This document shows positions 13,666 through 13,916 of a stretch of 13,916 bases of DNA, one piece after another (the first letter of the stretch is position 1; each line of letters starts with the position of its first letter). Source of the stretch: UBA8437 sp003445035 (GTDB taxonomy: Bacteria > Planctomycetota > Planctomycetia > Planctomycetales > Planctomycetaceae); NCBI GenBank assembly GCA_937901285.1, contig CALCHI010000068.1:1-13916 (forward strand). Direction: 5' to 3'. Position numbers and translations under genes: made by a program. The notes under the pieces are model-generated. The model was not told the DNA's origin. It saw only the letters and a list, made by a program, of their open reading frames with translations, and searched no databases.

Positions 13666-13916
13666 ACGCGAATCCCCGGGCGGAGCCCGCCTGGCCAGAG
13701 GCTCCCGCTCTCTCGTACAGGTCGAGCATTCGCGGCAGGCAGACCTCCAGGCTGTAATCCTGCTCGATCATGGCCTCGCCCGCCTGGCCGAGATGCCGGA
13801 ATTTCTCGGGGTCTTCGAGCACCTCCAGGGCCTGCTCGGTGAATCCGTCGACGTCGAAGAAATCGGCCAACAGGCCGTTTTCGCCGTGACGGATCATCTC
13901 CTGCACCGGCTCGGTG
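13664..13916 (-). CDS. Glycosyltransferase (group 1 / GT4-type), C-terminal end, 5' part outside window
   Basis: The frame is open from the right edge of the window to a TAA at 13664-13666, giving the last 83 or so residues. The visible start, TEPVQEMIRHGENGLLADFF, is the characteristic donor-binding segment of retaining GT-B glycosyltransferases of family 4 type: the Glu after PVQ is normally the second Glu of the E-x7-E motif, and GENGLL follows in many members. The C-terminal helices (TEQALEVLEDPEKFRHLGQAG and so on) are also typical. These enzymes add sugars to cell-surface glycans or lipids from nucleotide-sugar donors in the cytoplasm. It is likely part of a glycan locus extending to the right, in keeping with the sulfotransferase-aminotransferase operon to the left, though about 10 kb separates them. 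Confidence 0.87.
   Translation of the reverse strand, partial: TEPVQEMIRHGENGLLADFFDVDGFTEQALEVLEDPEKFRHLGQAGEAMIEQDYSLEVCLPRMLDLYERAGASGQAGSARGFA

Overview
The window is about 13.9 kb of high-GC DNA that looks like a chromosomal segment from a planctomycete. The evidence is taxonomic by family: a DUF1501 protein with a twin-arginine leader, a PPC-type secreted protein with the C-terminal fold usual in that phylum, a DUF3604/PHP-like protein, and two large acidic repeat proteins that both open with the planctomycete-type N-terminal motif LEDRTLLS. I see no tRNA, rRNA, transposase, integrase, CRISPR array or phage gene. No gene-free stretch exceeds 300 bases; the longest is the 218-base gap between the two repeat proteins.

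Layout. (1) 2-547 (+) is the 3' end of a PPC-domain secreted protein, followed by an acetamidase/formamidase-family enzyme at 594-1490 (+). (2) Converging on it is a two-gene minus-strand operon read from 3699 down to 1522: a sulfotransferase, then, after a 3-base gap, a PLP-dependent sugar aminotransferase (DegT/DnrJ/EryC1/StrS). Both fit the making or decoration of a surface or exported glycan. (3) An OsmC-type peroxide-defence gene lies at 3796-4305 (-). It is divergent from a DUF3604/PHP-like putative hydrolase at 4442-6649 (+). (4) A Tat-leader DUF1501 protein is at 6787-8226 (+), behind a good sigma70-like promoter. (5) Two tandem RTX-type calcium-binding proteins follow at 8397-10862 and 11081-13645 (+). 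(6) The right edge cuts a family 4-type glycosyltransferase (-), which converges on the second RTX gene with only 18 bases between them.

The most unusual part is the RTX pair. The two proteins are diverged tandem paralogues with the same four-part plan: basic LEDRTLLS leader, beta-rich module, RTX block, second beta-rich module, second RTX block. From a conserved Trp in the middle to a conserved NGQGG near the end they have exactly the same length (330 residues), although the nonapeptides and the codons have drifted. No type I secretion gene is visible, and neither protein has a classical Sec or Tat leader. How they leave the cell and what they coat is open. One inference is that the acidic, Ca-binding proteins and the glycan genes (sulfotransferase, aminotransferase, glycosyltransferase) all serve the cell surface, but nothing in the sequence proves a link.
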